NCBI RefSeq assembly: GCF_007003975.1
Contig: NZ_VFTC01000027.1
Coordinates: 17,857-81,856, forward strand
Origin: Mesorhizobium sp. WSM4306
GTDB lineage: Bacteria > Pseudomonadota > Alphaproteobacteria > Rhizobiales > Rhizobiaceae
DNA: 64,000 bases
Direction: 5' to 3'
Shown: positions 17,479-25,771 of the stretch, piece after piece
Position numbering within the stretch: position 1 is the first letter of the stretch
Layout of the letters: each line of letters opens with the position of its first letter
The notes under the pieces: generated by a model
Told to the model about the DNA's origin: nothing
The model's input: only the letters and a program-made list of their open reading frames with translations
The model's database searches: none
Made by a program: the position numbers and the translations under genes

Positions 17479-18656
17479 ACACGCAATCGCCGCTGCCGGC
17501 TCCCGGCGCCCCCCTGCAGCACTACATTTCCATCGAGCCCTTTGACCTGCAGTCGGTCGAGGCGATGACGCCGGAGCAGTCGAAGGTCTTTCAGGCGTCG
17601 CAGTTACGGCTGATGTGGTGGAAATTCCGCAAGCACCGGCTTGCGCTTATATCCGGCATATTCCTGGCAGTGCTGTATTTCGGGATACTGATCTGCGAGT
17701 TCCTGGCGCCCTACAATCTGCACACGCGCAACATGGACTACATCTATTCGCCGCCGCAGCAGGTTCACCTGTTCCACAACGGCGAGTTCGTCGGGCCGTT
17801 CGTCTATGGCCGCAAGATGACGCTGGATATGGACACGCTCAAGCGGAACTACATCGAGAACCACGACGATGTTCAGCGGCTCCATTTCTTCTGCAAGGGC
17901 GACAGTTACCTGTACTGGGGCCTGATCGAAGGTGACAGGCATTTTGTCTGCCCTGCCGAAAACGGCCAGCTCTTTCTGGCCGGCACTGACAGGCTGGGGC
18001 GCGATGTGCTCTCGCGCATGATCTATGGCGCACGCATTTCTCTGACAATCGGCCTCGTCGGCATCAGTTTCAGCTTCCTGCTCGGCATCGTCATCGGCGG
18101 ACTGGCCGGCTACCACGGCGGTATCTTCGACCTGATCGTTCAACGGATAATCGAAGTTCTGCAATCGATCCCCAGCATTCCGCTATGGCTGGCTCTGGCG
18201 GCGATCATGCCGATAACCTGGAGTCCGATCCTGATCTATTTCGGCATCACCGTCATCCTCGGGTTGCTCGACTGGACCGGGCTGGCGCGGGCGGTGCGTT
18301 CAAAGCTTCTGGCCTTGCGCGAGGAGGATTACGTTCTGGCCGCGCAGCTGATGGGCGCCGGGAGCAGCCGCATCATCCGGCGGCATCTCATTCCCGGCTT
18401 CATGTCGCATCTGATTGCGACGGCGACGCTCTCCATACCCGGCATGATCCTGGGCGAGACGGCGCTGAGCTTCCTCGGGCTCGGCCTGAGGGCGCCGATC
18501 ACCAGCTGGGGCATCCTGCTCACCGAGGCGCGCAGCGTCAGCGTGATCGCGTTCTATCCATGGCTGCTATTGCCGATGCTGCCCGTTGTCCTCGTCATCA
18601 TGGCGTTCAACTTCCTCGGCGACGGCTTGCGGGACGCCGCGGACCCCTACAAGTGA
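17475..18656 (+). CDS. Peptide ABC transporter permease, DppC-like
   Basis: A 393-residue partner permease. The C-terminal 250 residues carry the usual five or six helices and an EAA-loop (EEDYVLAAQLMGAGSSRIIRRHL). The protein is longer than a typical DppC because about 110 residues lie between the first helix and the rest, with HLFHNGEFVGPFVYG, presumably a periplasmic loop; this loop is also seen in YejE-type permeases. ATG 17475 overlaps the previous stop by 4 bp. It closes the four-gene operon; no terminator hairpin is obvious after 18656. Confidence 0.92.
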   Translation: MNTQSPLPAPGAPLQHYISIEPFDLQSVEAMTPEQSKVFQASQLRLMWWKFRKHRLALISGIFLAVLYFGILICEFLAPYNLHTRNMDYIYSPPQQVHLFHNGEFVGPFVYGRKMTLDMDTLKRNYIENHDDVQRLHFFCKGDSYLYWGLIEGDRHFVCPAENGQLFLAGTDRLGRDVLSRMIYGARISLTIGLVGISFSFLLGIVIGGLAGYHGGIFDLIVQRIIEVLQSIPSIPLWLALAAIMPITWSPILIYFGITVILGLLDWTGLARAVRSKLLALREEDYVLAAQLMGAGSSRIIRRHLIPGFMSHLIATATLSIPGMILGETALSFLGLGLRAPITSWGILLTEARSVSVIAFYPWLLLPMLPVVLVIMAFNFLGDGLRDAADPYK

Positions 18657-18800
18657 GATCGTTGTTCCGCCGCGCGGCCTGCCGACGGCTCCACCCGGAA
18701 TGACGCTTGTCGGCGGCCGGTGCGTTATTGCAGGGTTCGTCGTTCGCCTCTATATGCGGCAAGCGCCGATCGGGCTGCTGTTCAGGACATACAATCGCAT

Positions 18801-19280
18801 ATGAGTCGCCTCGACAATTTCATCAGCCGGATGACCGCACAGCGCGACATTCTCAATCAAATCTGCCCCGAGGTGGCGAAGATGGAGGGGCTTGTGCTCG
18901 AACTTGGCCTCGGCAATGGCCGGACGTTCCACCATCTGCGCGAGCGCCTGCCCGGACGCCGGATCGTGGTGTTCGACCGCGAAGTTGGCGCACACGCCAG
19001 CTCAATTCCCGACGCTGAAAATCTCGTGCTCGGCGATATACGCGAGACGGCGAGGAGATTCATCGGCATCGACGCCGCTCTCGTCCATGCCGACATAGGC
19101 ACCGGCTATGACGATCGCGATGCCGTGACTGCCACCTGGCTTCCCGATCTGATTGCGGGCATGCTTCGCGTCGGCGGCTTCGCGGTAAGCGGCACGCCGC
19201 TCGATCACCCGCAACTGCAACGCCTGCCGGCGCCGACTTCGGAGCCCGCCGATCGTTATTTTCTCTGCAAGCGCGTGTGA
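18801..19280 (+). CDS. Small class I SAM-dependent methyltransferase
   Basis: A 159-residue protein with a compact methyltransferase core: motif I VLELGLGNGRTFHHL near residue 32, an acidic strand end VFDREV, and VLGDI and HADIGTGYDDRD later. It is shorter than most methyltransferases but has the key SAM-binding features. ATG 18801 comes after a 144-bp gap from the permease gene, so it may have its own promoter. It is convergent with the DUF5939 cyclase gene 31 bp downstream. The substrate is unknown. Confidence 0.75.
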   Translation: MSRLDNFISRMTAQRDILNQICPEVAKMEGLVLELGLGNGRTFHHLRERLPGRRIVVFDREVGAHASSIPDAENLVLGDIRETARRFIGIDAALVHADIGTGYDDRDAVTATWLPDLIAGMLRVGGFAVSGTPLDHPQLQRLPAPTSEPADRYFLCKRV

Positions 19281-19311
19281 GGGTGGAGACGGGTCTTTAG
19301 GGACCAAGTCT

Positions 19312-20727
19312 TCAAGGGATCGCATAGACTGCTATCTCCCGCTCAATGCCGCGCAGCGAGACCTCATGAGGCACGGGCGTCAGCGCCTTCCTTTGCAACA
19401 GATCGGCGGTGAGATTGTCGTCGACCACCGCACGCGTGGCGAAGATCGCCTGTGCCTTGGCAAGGTTCTGGACCCGTGAAGCAATGTTGACCGTCTGGCC
19501 GAAATAGTCCTGCCGCTCGTTCATGGACACGGCGATGCAGGGCCCGGCATGGACTCCGATCTTGAGCAGAAGGTCCTCGCGCCCGCTCTTGTCATTGAGC
19601 GCACGCATGGCATCGCGCATCCTGAGGGCTGCGGCAATCGCACGATCTGGCGTCGCGAAGGTCGCCATCACCGCATCACCGATCGTCTTCACAACCGCGC
19701 CTGCCTCCGCCGCGACGATCTCGTGCAGAACCTGGAAGTGCTCGCGCACGAGATCGAAGGCTGAAAGATCGCCCACCCGCTCGTAGAGCTCGGTCGATCC
19801 GCGCAGGTCGGTGAACAGGAAGGTCAGGCTGGTGATCTGCAGTCGTTGGTTGATGTCGAGCGTATCCGTGCGATAGAGATCGCGGAACGTCTGGTTGGTG
19901 AGCAGGCGCTTGGCGGTCACGAAGGGCCGGCGTTTGCCCAGGAGATCATGCAATGCGTGGTCGGCGATGAAGACCGTCGGCAGCACGCGGGTATCGGTCC
20001 TGTTTTCCAGCGAAATGCGCAACGGGCCGGGTTGCATCTCCAGCGTCTGGTTCTGGACATGGTCGCGGTCGAAGACCAGAGAGAGAGTTCGGCGCTCTGT
20101 CGCAGGTTCGCCCTTCACGTCGATGAACTGTGCCGAATGGGTGACAGGCTCGAAGACGATGACGAATTGGGACGGAAGCTGTATGTGCAGAACCGCCTTT
20201 TCACCGGGCGCAAGCGCGAGATCCTCCAGCGAGAACGATGCCATCTGTTTCGCCAGATCCTCTTCCGGAAGATCGGCGCCGGACCCCCAGTAGATCTGGC
20301 GGTAATATTCCACCAACGGCAGTTCGTGCGGATTGTGGGCGGCAATCCTGCGCACGCGGGGACTGACGGTGAATGTTACCTCGACCATCTCGTCGAGGGT
20401 CGGCGAATAGTCCTGGGAGCACAGGGCGCAGGTGTATTCGTCCCTCTGCATCGTTTTCAGCGTGGCGTTGGTGTCGAGCACGCCACCACAGCCGGGGCAC
20501 AGAACATTCCAGGAAATGTCAAAGATGCCCACCCGCGCCGCATGGAGAAAGGCGCTGATGGTGCGTTCCTCGTCGAGGCCATGCTTGCTGGCGAAGGCCA
20601 GCGCGTTGATTCGGCAAAGTTCGCGGTCCTTGCCTTCCGCGATGGTTCGCCGGATCGCGTCGATTGCCTGCGGATCGACATCGGTCGATTGCCGCAGAAG
20701 CGAGAACAGATCCTGAGCTTCGTTCAT
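19312..20727 (-). CDS. DUF5939-type adenylate/guanylate cyclase with zinc ribbon
   Basis: A 471-residue protein. The N-terminal region (about 1-300) matches the DUF5939 type found before class III cyclases and contains an intact zinc ribbon, CPGCG (residues about 76-80) and CALC (about 99-102). The catalytic domain starts near residue 300: FLFTDLRGSTEL and IGDAVMATF give the two metal aspartates, and DYFGQTVNIASRVQ gives the transition-state N and R. It should be active and make a cyclic nucleotide. A paralogue with the same layout lies at 29818-31227. Palindromic repeats fill the region upstream of its start. Confidence 0.88.
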   Translation of the reverse strand: MNEAQDLFSLLRQSTDVDPQAIDAIRRTIAEGKDRELCRINALAFASKHGLDEERTISAFLHAARVGIFDISWNVLCPGCGGVLDTNATLKTMQRDEYTCALCSQDYSPTLDEMVEVTFTVSPRVRRIAAHNPHELPLVEYYRQIYWGSGADLPEEDLAKQMASFSLEDLALAPGEKAVLHIQLPSQFVIVFEPVTHSAQFIDVKGEPATERRTLSLVFDRDHVQNQTLEMQPGPLRISLENRTDTRVLPTVFIADHALHDLLGKRRPFVTAKRLLTNQTFRDLYRTDTLDINQRLQITSLTFLFTDLRGSTELYERVGDLSAFDLVREHFQVLHEIVAAEAGAVVKTIGDAVMATFATPDRAIAAALRMRDAMRALNDKSGREDLLLKIGVHAGPCIAVSMNERQDYFGQTVNIASRVQNLAKAQAIFATRAVVDDNLTADLLQRKALTPVPHEVSLRGIEREIAVYAIP

Positions 20728-20754
20728 CGTGCAGGCTCCGGAAAATGCGCCACT

Positions 20755-20806
20755 AGAGCATGATGCCGAAAAGTGTGAAGCGGTTTTTCGGACGACATCA
20801 TGCTCT
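20755..20806. repeat. Palindromic intergenic repeat, copy 1
   Basis: A 52-bp imperfect palindrome framed by AGAGCATGATG at the left and CATCATGCTCT at the right. A near-identical copy in inverted orientation lies at 25709-25759; the two differ by one T in the central run. It is of the short rhizobial intergenic repeat type and would fold as a hairpin in RNA. Confidence 0.85.
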
Positions 20807-20814
20807 AATCTCTT

Positions 20815-20872
20815 GATGTAGCGCCGGATTCAGATTTCAGGTCGGACAGAGCTGAAATCATCCGGCTCTAGG
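20815..20872. repeat. Second palindromic intergenic repeat
   Basis: Directly after the AGAGCATGATG palindrome is another imperfect inverted repeat. Its arms are GCCGGATTCAGATTTCAG and CTGAAATCATCCGGCTC, with a GTCGGACAGAG centre. It is of the same general kind as other rhizobial intergenic palindromes. Together the two repeats fill most of the 317-bp gap between the cyclase start and the membrane protein gene; I see no gene in that gap. Confidence 0.65.
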
Positions 20873-21044
20873 CGTGTTGGCCGGACCGCTCCTTGGTCCG
20901 AGTCCACCATTTTACGCCGAAACGGGCCGTACGGCCATTCGAATAGACAAGCCTGGTGACATTTCAATTTCCGTCCGCCGATTTTCACCGGCCGCAAGCG
21001 GCATTATGATGGTACATTGGGCATGCATTTTGGGGGCTTTCTCC

Positions 21045-21869
21045 ATGCCGACATCCGACAACCCGCCATTTCCGGCGGCCCTGCGCATTTTCTCCTTAGG
21101 GGTCATCATCGTCCTGATCGTGGGCGCCGGCCTGTTTTTCGCGCCGGCACTGGTCAAGCCGCGTTGGCCCTGGCCTGTCACGCCATTCAGTGCCCGCTTC
21201 CTCGGCGGCTTCTACACCGCCGAAATGGCGGTGATGGCGGCGCTCTTGTTCTGGAATCGCTGGTCGCCCGGCAGGCTGGTGCTCGTCATGGCCTTCATCT
21301 TCACCGTCATCGTGTCGGCGGTTTCGTTGATCAATCTCGGCTATTTCAACTTCGGGCGAAAAGCGGCCTGGCTATGGTTCCTGGTCTATCTTGCCTCGGC
21401 CGCGGTATCCGGGCTGTTCCTGTGGCGGGCCAGGGCCCGTCCTTCAGCAAAAGGCGTGACCTTGAGCCCCGCATGGCGCGGCTACATGTTGGCAGAAACG
21501 GCGATCCTTGGGCTCTATGGCGTCGGCATGTTGCTGTTTCCCCTGATGGTCAGCAGCACCTGGCCATGGCCGGTCGATCCCTTTCACGCCCAAGTCTACA
21601 GCGCCATCTTCCTCGCCGGCGCTGGCGGCGCATCACTCATCTGGAAAAGTGCACCGCGCGAGGAGCTGCTGGTGCTCGGCTTGGCGCAGTTTCTGGTTGG
21701 CCTGCTTGCCATTCTTGGCCTTATCATCACCGACGCTGCGGTGCACCGGATCGACTGGACGGCGACCAAAACATTGTGCTGGCTCGCCCTTTTCGGCTGG
21801 ATCGGCATCAGCGGTGTCTTCAAACTCACCGCCGCCTCCCGGCATTTCGGCGCGCAATCGGCATCATAG
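21045..21869 (+). CDS. Multi-pass membrane protein of unknown function
   Basis: About 274 residues with roughly eight hydrophobic helices spread along the chain (for example SLGVIIVLIVGAGLFF and LILGL-type segments near the end). A duplicated pattern is visible: PRWPWPVTPFSARFLGGFY in the first half and STWPWPVDPFHAQVYSAIF in the second, so the protein may have arisen from two repeats of four helices. ATG 21045 is chosen because it lies just before a short soluble N terminus and follows a G-rich stretch; upstream in-frame ATGs at 21006 and 21009 exist. I do not recognise the family. Confidence 0.72.
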   Translation: MPTSDNPPFPAALRIFSLGVIIVLIVGAGLFFAPALVKPRWPWPVTPFSARFLGGFYTAEMAVMAALLFWNRWSPGRLVLVMAFIFTVIVSAVSLINLGYFNFGRKAAWLWFLVYLASAAVSGLFLWRARARPSAKGVTLSPAWRGYMLAETAILGLYGVGMLLFPLMVSSTWPWPVDPFHAQVYSAIFLAGAGGASLIWKSAPREELLVLGLAQFLVGLLAILGLIITDAAVHRIDWTATKTLCWLALFGWIGISGVFKLTAASRHFGAQSAS

Positions 21870-21943
21870 GCTGCAGAGACGGCTGGATTTTCAGGTGATG
21901 TCCGGTGCATCGTGCGGGGCTGATAGCCTTCGCCAGGAAAACC

Positions 21944-22459
21944 ATGACTTCGCCATCCCTAGAGAAGATCCAGCCGCAGCTCCGGGCCGTACGGCCAAGC
22001 GATGCGGAGGCGCTTTGCGCCATCTTCAACATGCCGGGCTTCCGCTGGGGCACGCTCAGGATGCCGTTCGAGATGGTGGAGCAGGTGGAGCGGCGCATCG
22101 CCAAGTCCGGTCCGGAAACCACCTGGATCGTTGCCGAGATGGACGGCAAGGTGGTCGGCCATGGCAGCCTGGTCGTGCAGGGTTCGCCGCGCCGTTCGCA
22201 TATTGGCGAGATCAATATCGGCCTTGACGATGGCTTTGTCGGCAAGGGCATCGGCTCTGCCATACTCGCCGCGCTGCTTGATGTGGCCGACAACTGGCGC
22301 GCCCTGAAGCGGGTCGAATTGACCGTTTATGCCGACAACGAACCGGCCATCCGCCTCTACACGAGCCACGGCTTCGAGGTCGAAGGCCGGCATGTGAAGG
22401 CCGGCTTTACCGACGGGCAGTACCACGACCTCCTGAGCATGGCGCGGCTGCGGTTCTGA
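21944..22459 (+). CDS. GNAT family N-acetyltransferase
   Basis: A 171-residue acetyltransferase with the GNAT acetyl-CoA loop GFVGKGIGSAIL (motif A, Q/R-x-x-G-x-G/A) near residue 102, a beta-strand pair WIVAEMDGKVVGHGSL, and NEPAIRLYTSHGFEVEG near the end (motif B). ATG 21944 follows AGGAAA by 4 bp. The stop overlaps the start of the next gene as TGATG, so the two are likely co-translated. The acceptor amine is unknown; the sequence resembles RimI- and phosphinothricin-type proteins only in general. Confidence 0.88.
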   Translation: MTSPSLEKIQPQLRAVRPSDAEALCAIFNMPGFRWGTLRMPFEMVEQVERRIAKSGPETTWIVAEMDGKVVGHGSLVVQGSPRRSHIGEINIGLDDGFVGKGIGSAILAALLDVADNWRALKRVELTVYADNEPAIRLYTSHGFEVEGRHVKAGFTDGQYHDLLSMARLRF

Positions 22460-23838
22460 TGACCGCCATCCTTGCCCCAGCCCCTGCGCCTCCGGCGGAA
22501 ATTCTGGCCGTGCTGTCGCTGCTCTGCCCGGAAGTGGTGCATGACATCGAGCAGAACTGGAATGCACCGGTTTCCGACTACGCCCGCCATCTGTGGCGAC
22601 CGGTGGCAAGGCCTGCATCGGGCCCGTCGATCGCTGCCCGCTCGATCCTGCGCGACGTTCTGCATCAGCGCCTTGCTGCGATCATGCAGCCCGAAGAGGT
22701 CGGTAAGGCGCTCGACGAATTCGAGCACAGACCAGTGATCCAGTCCGGCCTGCACTGCCTGCTTCTGATGGACCGGATCACCTTCGATGCCCTGCTGCTT
22801 GCCTGGCTCGGCGCGGTCGAAAACGGGCTGTCGGCCTTCTTCGGCTTCATGGGAACGACGATGACCATGGAGACCGTCGGCCAGGAGGGACCGGGATGGC
22901 TCGATGTCGGCGACGACAAGATCAATTTGTTTGGCATGGGGCGCCACAAACTGTGCCGCAAAAGCGTCTGCGCGGCTGGTCCCGTCTCCCTCAACAAGCG
23001 CGCGCTCGAAGCGGTGGGCGATGAGAGGGATGCCAGCCGCTGGCTGGGTACACTGCTCGCCAGCCAGGACAAGGTGTTTGCAACCGCCGCCGATGCGCTG
23101 ACAGAACTCAACGAAGACCTGGTCGCCGATTGGGATCGTACCGGCATGGCCCGGCCGGTTTTCATCGACGATCGGCTCGCCGCTTCCGCCATGGCGCGGC
23201 ACCTGGACGATGATGGCAGCCTTCTTTCCAGGCTGCTCTTTGAGCCCGCAAGGCGCCAGCGTCTCGACCATGCCTTGCAAGAGGCCGCATCGGGCCCATT
23301 CGGCAGATTCCTGCCCAATGCCACTGACTATTTCTGGGGCATTCGCGAAGAGCGCGTGCGCAAGCTTGTGCTGGAGAACGGGCGCCTGATCGAGCCCGAC
23401 CGGCCGCATGGTGTTTCCATCCCGTTCGAGCGGCTGCATCTCAGGCAGGCGCTGCTGGACGGCGTGCTTTTGCCCAACTTGTTCCTGATGTTCCTTGTGC
23501 TCGCCATTTTGCCGCGGGTGCGGGTTGTGGGTGGCCTGAGACAGATTGGCTATGTCGCGCTTTTCCACTCGATCCTGCTGGCAGCGCTGGACGAAAACGC
23601 GCCGGAGGAGCGCGATCTGGCTGCGGAACTGCAGGTTCGGGAAAATGCCTGGGGCATGCGGGTCATCGATGAACAGATCTCGGTCCGCGAGCAGCTTGCC
23701 GGCCTGCCGGAAGGGGCGCTCTTTGCGGATCTGCTCCGGCAATACCGTTTGCGGACATTTGCGGAGACGACCGACGACTTGAAACTGGTTCGCGAAAACG
23801 CCCGATGGCGCAAGATCGGCCGGGCCTTTGGCGTCTGA
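22459..23838 (+). CDS. Conserved-looking protein of unknown function, 459 residues
   Basis: I do not recognise this protein. It is mostly alpha-helical in appearance, with no signal peptide; one hydrophobic stretch (GVLLPNLFLMFLVLAILP, near residues 333-350) could be buried or a membrane segment. No catalytic motif stands out. The ATG overlaps the stop of the GNAT gene (TGATG), so the two are probably a functional pair. The reading frame is long, and codon use matches the neighbours, which supports a real gene. It ends 16 bp before the convergent cyclase gene. Confidence 0.7.
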   Translation: MTAILAPAPAPPAEILAVLSLLCPEVVHDIEQNWNAPVSDYARHLWRPVARPASGPSIAARSILRDVLHQRLAAIMQPEEVGKALDEFEHRPVIQSGLHCLLLMDRITFDALLLAWLGAVENGLSAFFGFMGTTMTMETVGQEGPGWLDVGDDKINLFGMGRHKLCRKSVCAAGPVSLNKRALEAVGDERDASRWLGTLLASQDKVFATAADALTELNEDLVADWDRTGMARPVFIDDRLAASAMARHLDDDGSLLSRLLFEPARRQRLDHALQEAASGPFGRFLPNATDYFWGIREERVRKLVLENGRLIEPDRPHGVSIPFERLHLRQALLDGVLLPNLFLMFLVLAILPRVRVVGGLRQIGYVALFHSILLAALDENAPEERDLAAELQVRENAWGMRVIDEQISVREQLAGLPEGALFADLLRQYRLRTFAETTDDLKLVRENARWRKIGRAFGV

Positions 23839-23854
23839 GCGGGCCGCTACCCGA

Positions 23855-25498
23855 TCATTGCACCACACCGGCCTTGCGGAGGCCGTCGACCATGAGTTCG
23901 AAATCGGCAGGGTTCTTGTAAGGCAAGACTTTGCGACGGTATTCCAGCGAAAAGTCGGGATTGACGCGAAGCACCTCCTGCCATGCCGCGCGGGCCTCTT
24001 CCAAACGGCCCAGATGGCCGTAGCTGGCGGCAAGAAGCGCGCGCGAGACGTCGGTGACGGCGTTGCGAGCCAGCCGTTGCAGCAGGAGGTCAACGGCCTC
24101 GTCGTACCTTCCCAGCTGAAACAACGCCAAAGCCTGGAAGTGCAAAAGCACATCCGGAAAGTATGGGTTCAGGGTCTTTCCCCGGGCGAAACTCTCGAGG
24201 GCCTCCTCGGATCTGCCCGAATAGTACAACGCTTCGCCGAGGCTGAAGTGCCCTTCGGCGAAGTTCGGATTGAGGGCTATCGCGCGCTCGGCCTCGTCGA
24301 TGGCCCCATCGTGCCGTCGTGTGTACAGCTTGGCCATAGCCAGCGCCCAGTGCGCCCATGGATCGCTGTCATCCAGCGTTACTGCTCGCGTTGCGACCTC
24401 TTCCGCTTGCGCCATCGATTCCGGCGGCGATGCACTCCACCTGTTCAGGTAATCGAGTCCGTGCGTGAGGGCGAGGAAAGCGTAGGCGGAGGCAAACTTC
24501 GGGTCCAGTTCGACGGCACGTTGCAAGAGGGCGCGAGCTGCGACGTTCGTCTCCTTCGTAAGCCGGTGCCATAGCTCCCGGCCTCGCAGCAAACAGTCAT
24601 ACGCCTCCGTGTTGCGCGGGTGCTCGGGCGCCAGCCGCTGACGGTCACTCTCAGTCAGATTGAGCGCCAGCGCACCGACGATCTGCTGCGTCACGTCGTC
24701 CTGCACCGCGAATATATCGGTCAGGTCGCGATCGAACCGCTCCGCCCAGAGATGGCCGCCCGTGGTTGCATCGATGAGCTGCGCGGTGATGCGCACCCTG
24801 TTCCCCGACTTGCGTACGCTGCCCTCGAGTACGTGCCGCACGCCGAGCTTCGTGCCCACGTCCTGCACATGGACGTTCTGGCCTTTGAAGGTGAACGACG
24901 AATTGCGTGCGATGACGAAGAGCTGCGACAGTTTGGACAGCGCCGTGATGATGTCTTCGGAGATGCCGTCGGCGAAGTAGTCCTGTTCGGCGTCACCGCT
25001 CATGTTGGCGAACGGCAGCACGGCGATCGACAGTTTCGGCGGCGCTGCAGCAGCCGGAGGGCTTATCGCGGTTTGCGAGGTCACGGCCGCCTTGGTCCCG
25101 GCGCCGACCTGCAGCGAATAGACCCGGATCGGCTCGGCGATGTTGACGCCGTCGCCCATCAGGTCGCCATCGCTTTCCTCGACCACGTCCCCCAGATGGA
25201 TGCCGATCCTGAACTCGATGCGGCGGTCCTGCGGCACGCCGGCATTGCGCTCAGCCATGCCATTCTGGACCTCAACGGCGCAGCGCACGGCATCCACGAC
25301 ACTGCGGAACTCAACCAGTGCCCCATCCCCGGTGCGCTTGATCACCCGCCCGTTGTGCACTGCGATGGTCGGATCGATCAGGTCGCTGCGCAGTGCCCGC
25401 AACCTCGCCAAAGTACGATCTTCGTCCGCGCTCGCGAGCCGGCTGTATCCGACCACATCTGCAGCCAGGATTGCGGCTAGCTTGCGGTTCTCGCTCAT
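23855..25498 (-). CDS. Cyclase-TolB-TPR protein with collapsed cyclase domain
   Basis: A 547-residue protein. It opens as a class III cyclase: AADVVGYSR (residues 13-21) and RTGDGALVEF (55-64) hold the metal aspartates. After DGVNIA (116-121) the sequence jumps straight to EPIRVYSL. In the intact paralogue at 34749 about 42 residues lie between these points, including the R of the N-x3-R pair. A TolB N-terminal-like domain (SIAVLPFANMSGD, near 156) and TPR repeats (about 300-520) follow. There is no membrane helix, unlike the paralogue. The in-frame loss leaves the reading frame open, so the protein may act only as a TPR or TolB-type scaffold. Confidence 0.82.
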   Translation of the reverse strand: MSENRKLAAILAADVVGYSRLASADEDRTLARLRALRSDLIDPTIAVHNGRVIKRTGDGALVEFRSVVDAVRCAVEVQNGMAERNAGVPQDRRIEFRIGIHLGDVVEESDGDLMGDGVNIAEPIRVYSLQVGAGTKAAVTSQTAISPPAAAAPPKLSIAVLPFANMSGDAEQDYFADGISEDIITALSKLSQLFVIARNSSFTFKGQNVHVQDVGTKLGVRHVLEGSVRKSGNRVRITAQLIDATTGGHLWAERFDRDLTDIFAVQDDVTQQIVGALALNLTESDRQRLAPEHPRNTEAYDCLLRGRELWHRLTKETNVAARALLQRAVELDPKFASAYAFLALTHGLDYLNRWSASPPESMAQAEEVATRAVTLDDSDPWAHWALAMAKLYTRRHDGAIDEAERAIALNPNFAEGHFSLGEALYYSGRSEEALESFARGKTLNPYFPDVLLHFQALALFQLGRYDEAVDLLLQRLARNAVTDVSRALLAASYGHLGRLEEARAAWQEVLRVNPDFSLEYRRKVLPYKNPADFELMVDGLRKAGVVQ

Positions 25499-25708
25499 GG
25501 GTCCGCCTCCTCATCTCCACGATAGCAGGAAGACGGGGAAGGAGGAAAGTTTCGCAACGACTGCCACGCAGCCGCCCGAATCGGCAGCGCTCTGCCGCAC
25601 GGATGGTGATTTACACTGCCGCTTGCCGGTTGACGGCGATCGGTTCATCCTTGTGCTGGCCGTGACGAGCGTGGCGAGATCACGCGTCAACAACCCGGCC
25701 AAAGAGAT

Positions 25709-25759
25709 AGAGCATGATGTCGTCCGAAAACCGCTTCACACTTTTCGGCATCATGCTCT
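25709..25759. repeat. Palindromic intergenic repeat, copy 2 (inverted)
   Basis: This is the inverted near-identical copy of the 20755-20806 palindrome. Its right arm ends 12 bp before the ATG of the zinc ribbon-cyclase-AAA gene, so the ribosome-binding region of that gene sits directly beside the hairpin. The rest of the 273-bp divergent gap (25499-25771) has no recognisable gene. Confidence 0.85.
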
Positions 25760-25771
25760 GGTGAGGTGTCC

